Below are positions 22,601 to 22,997 of a stretch of DNA of 22,997 nucleotides, piece after piece; within the stretch, counting starts at the first letter, position 1; the number at the start of each line of letters is the position of its first letter. Below the pieces are notes generated by a model. That model was not told the DNA's origin. It searched no databases and was given only the letters and a program-made list of their open reading frames with translations. The DNA lies in contig JBJEQK010000208.1 in the NCBI GenBank assembly GCA_051881715.1, positions 1 through 22,997 of the forward strand. The letters are read 5' to 3'. Made by a program: the position numbers and the translations under genes. The DNA is from UBA1425 sp051881715 (GTDB taxonomy: Bacteria; Bacillota; Clostridia; Oscillospirales; Acutalibacteraceae).

Positions 22601-22842
22601 CAGAGAACGTGACGCTGGAAGCGGTGAAGAAGTGCGAGGATGAGAACGCCTACATCGTCCGCATGGTGGAAAAGACCGGCGCTTCCGCCGACGTCACCTG
22701 CACCCTGTTCAAGGACATCGACAAGGCGTTTGAATGCGACCTGCTCGAGCGCAATGACGTCCCTGTCGCCGCCGAGGGCAACACCCTGTCCTTTACCATC
22801 AAGCCCTTTGAAATCAAGTGCTTCAAGGTCTTTGTAAAATAA
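19687..22842 (+). CDS. Alpha-mannosidase, glycoside hydrolase family 38
   Basis: 1051 residues from the ATG at 19687, six nt after AAAGGTG. Residues up to about 250 form an N-terminal beta domain. The catalytic barrel holds GNSHLD with zinc ligands H268 and D270, CWLPDVFGNSWAMPQI with the likely nucleophile D380, YGWGDGGGG near 467-475, ELYLEEHRGVHTT and NQFHDSLPGS with H585. Beta-sandwich domains fill the rest. No signal peptide, so it is cytoplasmic, probably trimming imported manno-oligosaccharides or N-glycan fragments. The usual HxHxDTAWLW stretch reads GNSHLDIVFMW, with Asn for the first His and Phe for the first Trp, an unusual variant. No transporter genes are visible nearby. A terminator follows 16 nt after the stop. 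Confidence 0.94.
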   Translation: MTDKELQAISSIDAMEYHVNDWRDATKGKQRGIFSFDDLAAIKIKELKKRIYTDVEFMKPWKMRECIYKDVGEYEYLYDGWKDLNVGDRWGRNGVSAFFKNDFDLPERFKGHKVTLNVYFGGDSLVTLNGVPYQGLDPFRNSILLKQCAEGGEHYDVDIESYFVWHSDEPETKTLACSFIACVDPEIEEIFWDFKAVYNALFMPVLDESLCELIRASLKEAFHYVNFDLEGDAFKAGLRQAQKILHEQVYDCDKFASIGKLALVGNSHLDIVFMWAYKEYVRKVGRTHATMLRLMEQYPDFIFSQSTAVTYEEMRKNYPVLFEQVKERIKEGRWEYIGAMWVEPDCNLISGESFTRQLLHGIRYAEKTFGITPKTCWLPDVFGNSWAMPQIMKKAGVEYFVTHKMYIWNDTNPWKYNTFWWEGPDGSRVFSIVPPTHFIGTVEPDSLKMNWKRYSDKTTIGESMYCYGWGDGGGGVDAEMLEYVKRYKKFPGLPETEVSTIEASLGRMKSKATEDNIPIWKDELYLEEHRGVHTTKALLKKLNRYSENLYREAELYSCIASLYGYEYPLEKLNEGWIQILTNQFHDSLPGSHITEVFHQLCDLYKKITDIGESVRDEALAVIASHIGGVADGGKPFAVFNSLGTAATSKVELPYRDVEIFDADGSRVPVQGYTKLNGEKVLVFIAKDVPAVGYKVYYTKPAAVAEAVEISGDTVENGNFRLVFDESAELTSIYDKVNSREVLAGKGNVFRIYEDMPGKYDAWDIVATYVDVQFDTEPGKVEKIVKGDVFTCVTISKKILKSFVRQNILVYNDLDRIDFDSYIDWQERRKLLKVGFDTNIFASKYTRDIAYATIENSNYRQNPYDKAKFEVSAHNFIDMSEDGYGLSILNDCKYGFEVDKQRMIVTLLKGPLNPDPMSDYGDHYFTYSLYPHKGNWKKAKTLTRGLELNNPMHAVEVSANGSDKSGSFMSLNAENVTLEAVKKCEDENAYIVRMVEKTGASADVTCTLFKDIDKAFECDLLERNDVPVAAEGNTLSFTIKPFEIKCFKVFVK

Positions 22843-22858
22843 TCCGTGTATAACAAAG

Positions 22859-22892
22859 CCGCTGTCTTCCGAAATGGAGGACAGCGGTTTTT
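22859..22892 (+). terminator. Terminator of the metA-mannosidase transcript
   Basis: A 12-bp stem with one G-U pair (CCGCTGTCTTCC / GGAGGACAGCGG), loop GAAAT and five T. Nothing further is recognised in the last 105 bases, apart from a GGTCAAGCCTTTTTAAA stretch that may be the edge of another repeat. Confidence 0.92.
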
Positions 22893-22997
22893 GCGTGCAA
22901 AAGAATGTTTTGTGGAATTAAAAGTTTCGGTCAAGCCTTTTTAAACCCTCTTCACGGATTTTTGTGGGATGGATGAAAAATAAATATTGAAAAAGAG

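Noticed and set aside
1..22997. tRNA or rRNA genes
   Set aside because: No cloverleaf with the expected T-loop GTTCRA pattern and acceptor pairing, and no rRNA-like segment, was noticed by eye.

Overview
The window looks like chromosome from a spore-forming, anaerobic gut-type member of the Clostridia, probably near the Oscillospirales. Four sporulation or spore genes (spoIVA, spoIIP, gpr, spoVAE) show endospore formation. The flavin/iron-sulfur NuoE-NuoF-GltD-type complex points to ferredoxin/NAD(P) metabolism. The intergenic repeats resemble those I know from gut Clostridia. Coding DNA is GC-rich while promoters are sharply AT-rich. The placement is inferred from gene content only. No tRNA, rRNA, CRISPR array or transposase was seen.

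Layout. (1) 1-3018, minus strand: a three-gene operon for a NuoE-like [2Fe-2S] subunit, a NuoF-like flavoprotein and a GltD-like FAD subunit with an N-terminal [2Fe-2S] domain, cut by the window edge. It has a good sigma-A promoter and resembles the Sporomusa-type Nfn (Stn) bifurcating transhydrogenases. (2) 3091-4687, minus: spoIVA with terminator and a candidate sigma-E promoter. (3) 4745-5945: a gene-free 1.3 kb stretch dominated by a 955-bp MITE-like element with 122-bp terminal inverted repeats (about 91% identical). Inside it are a 190-bp perfect direct repeat and four copies of an 18-bp palindrome. (4) 5963-9287, minus: a self-contained operon of five small secreted proteins. Four share a signal peptide, a PGD-motif region, a GW...W beta region reminiscent of Listeria-Bacteroides repeats and a hydrophobic or amphipathic C-terminal tail. 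The fifth is little more than a signal peptide and tail. I recognise no function and consider this the best candidate for an undescribed system.

(5) 9365-11670, minus: gpr, spoIIP and an overlapping small membrane-protein gene. rpsT is divergent from gpr, as in Bacillus. (6) 11723-12462, plus: rpsT with a structured leader closed by a perfect 14-bp long-range helix, then a small membrane protein with a cysteine-rich tail and a strong terminator. (7) 12478-12843, minus: spoVAE without its usual spoVA partners. (8) 13118-17881, plus: glmU, four tandem paralogous lipoprotein-like genes and pth, closely packed as one transcription unit. The four extra genes lie where prs often sits between glmU and pth. 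A 59-codon gene converges on pth with no gap. (9) 18152-22892, plus: trmL, then a probable operon of metA (Glu111, so probably acetyl-CoA dependent) and a GH38 alpha-mannosidase, closed by a terminator.

How the genes work together: the conserved genes cover spore coat anchoring, engulfment, spore germination, cell-wall precursor supply, translation and methionine synthesis. Against this background stand two independent tandem families of exported proteins of unknown role, one secreted and one lipoprotein-like.
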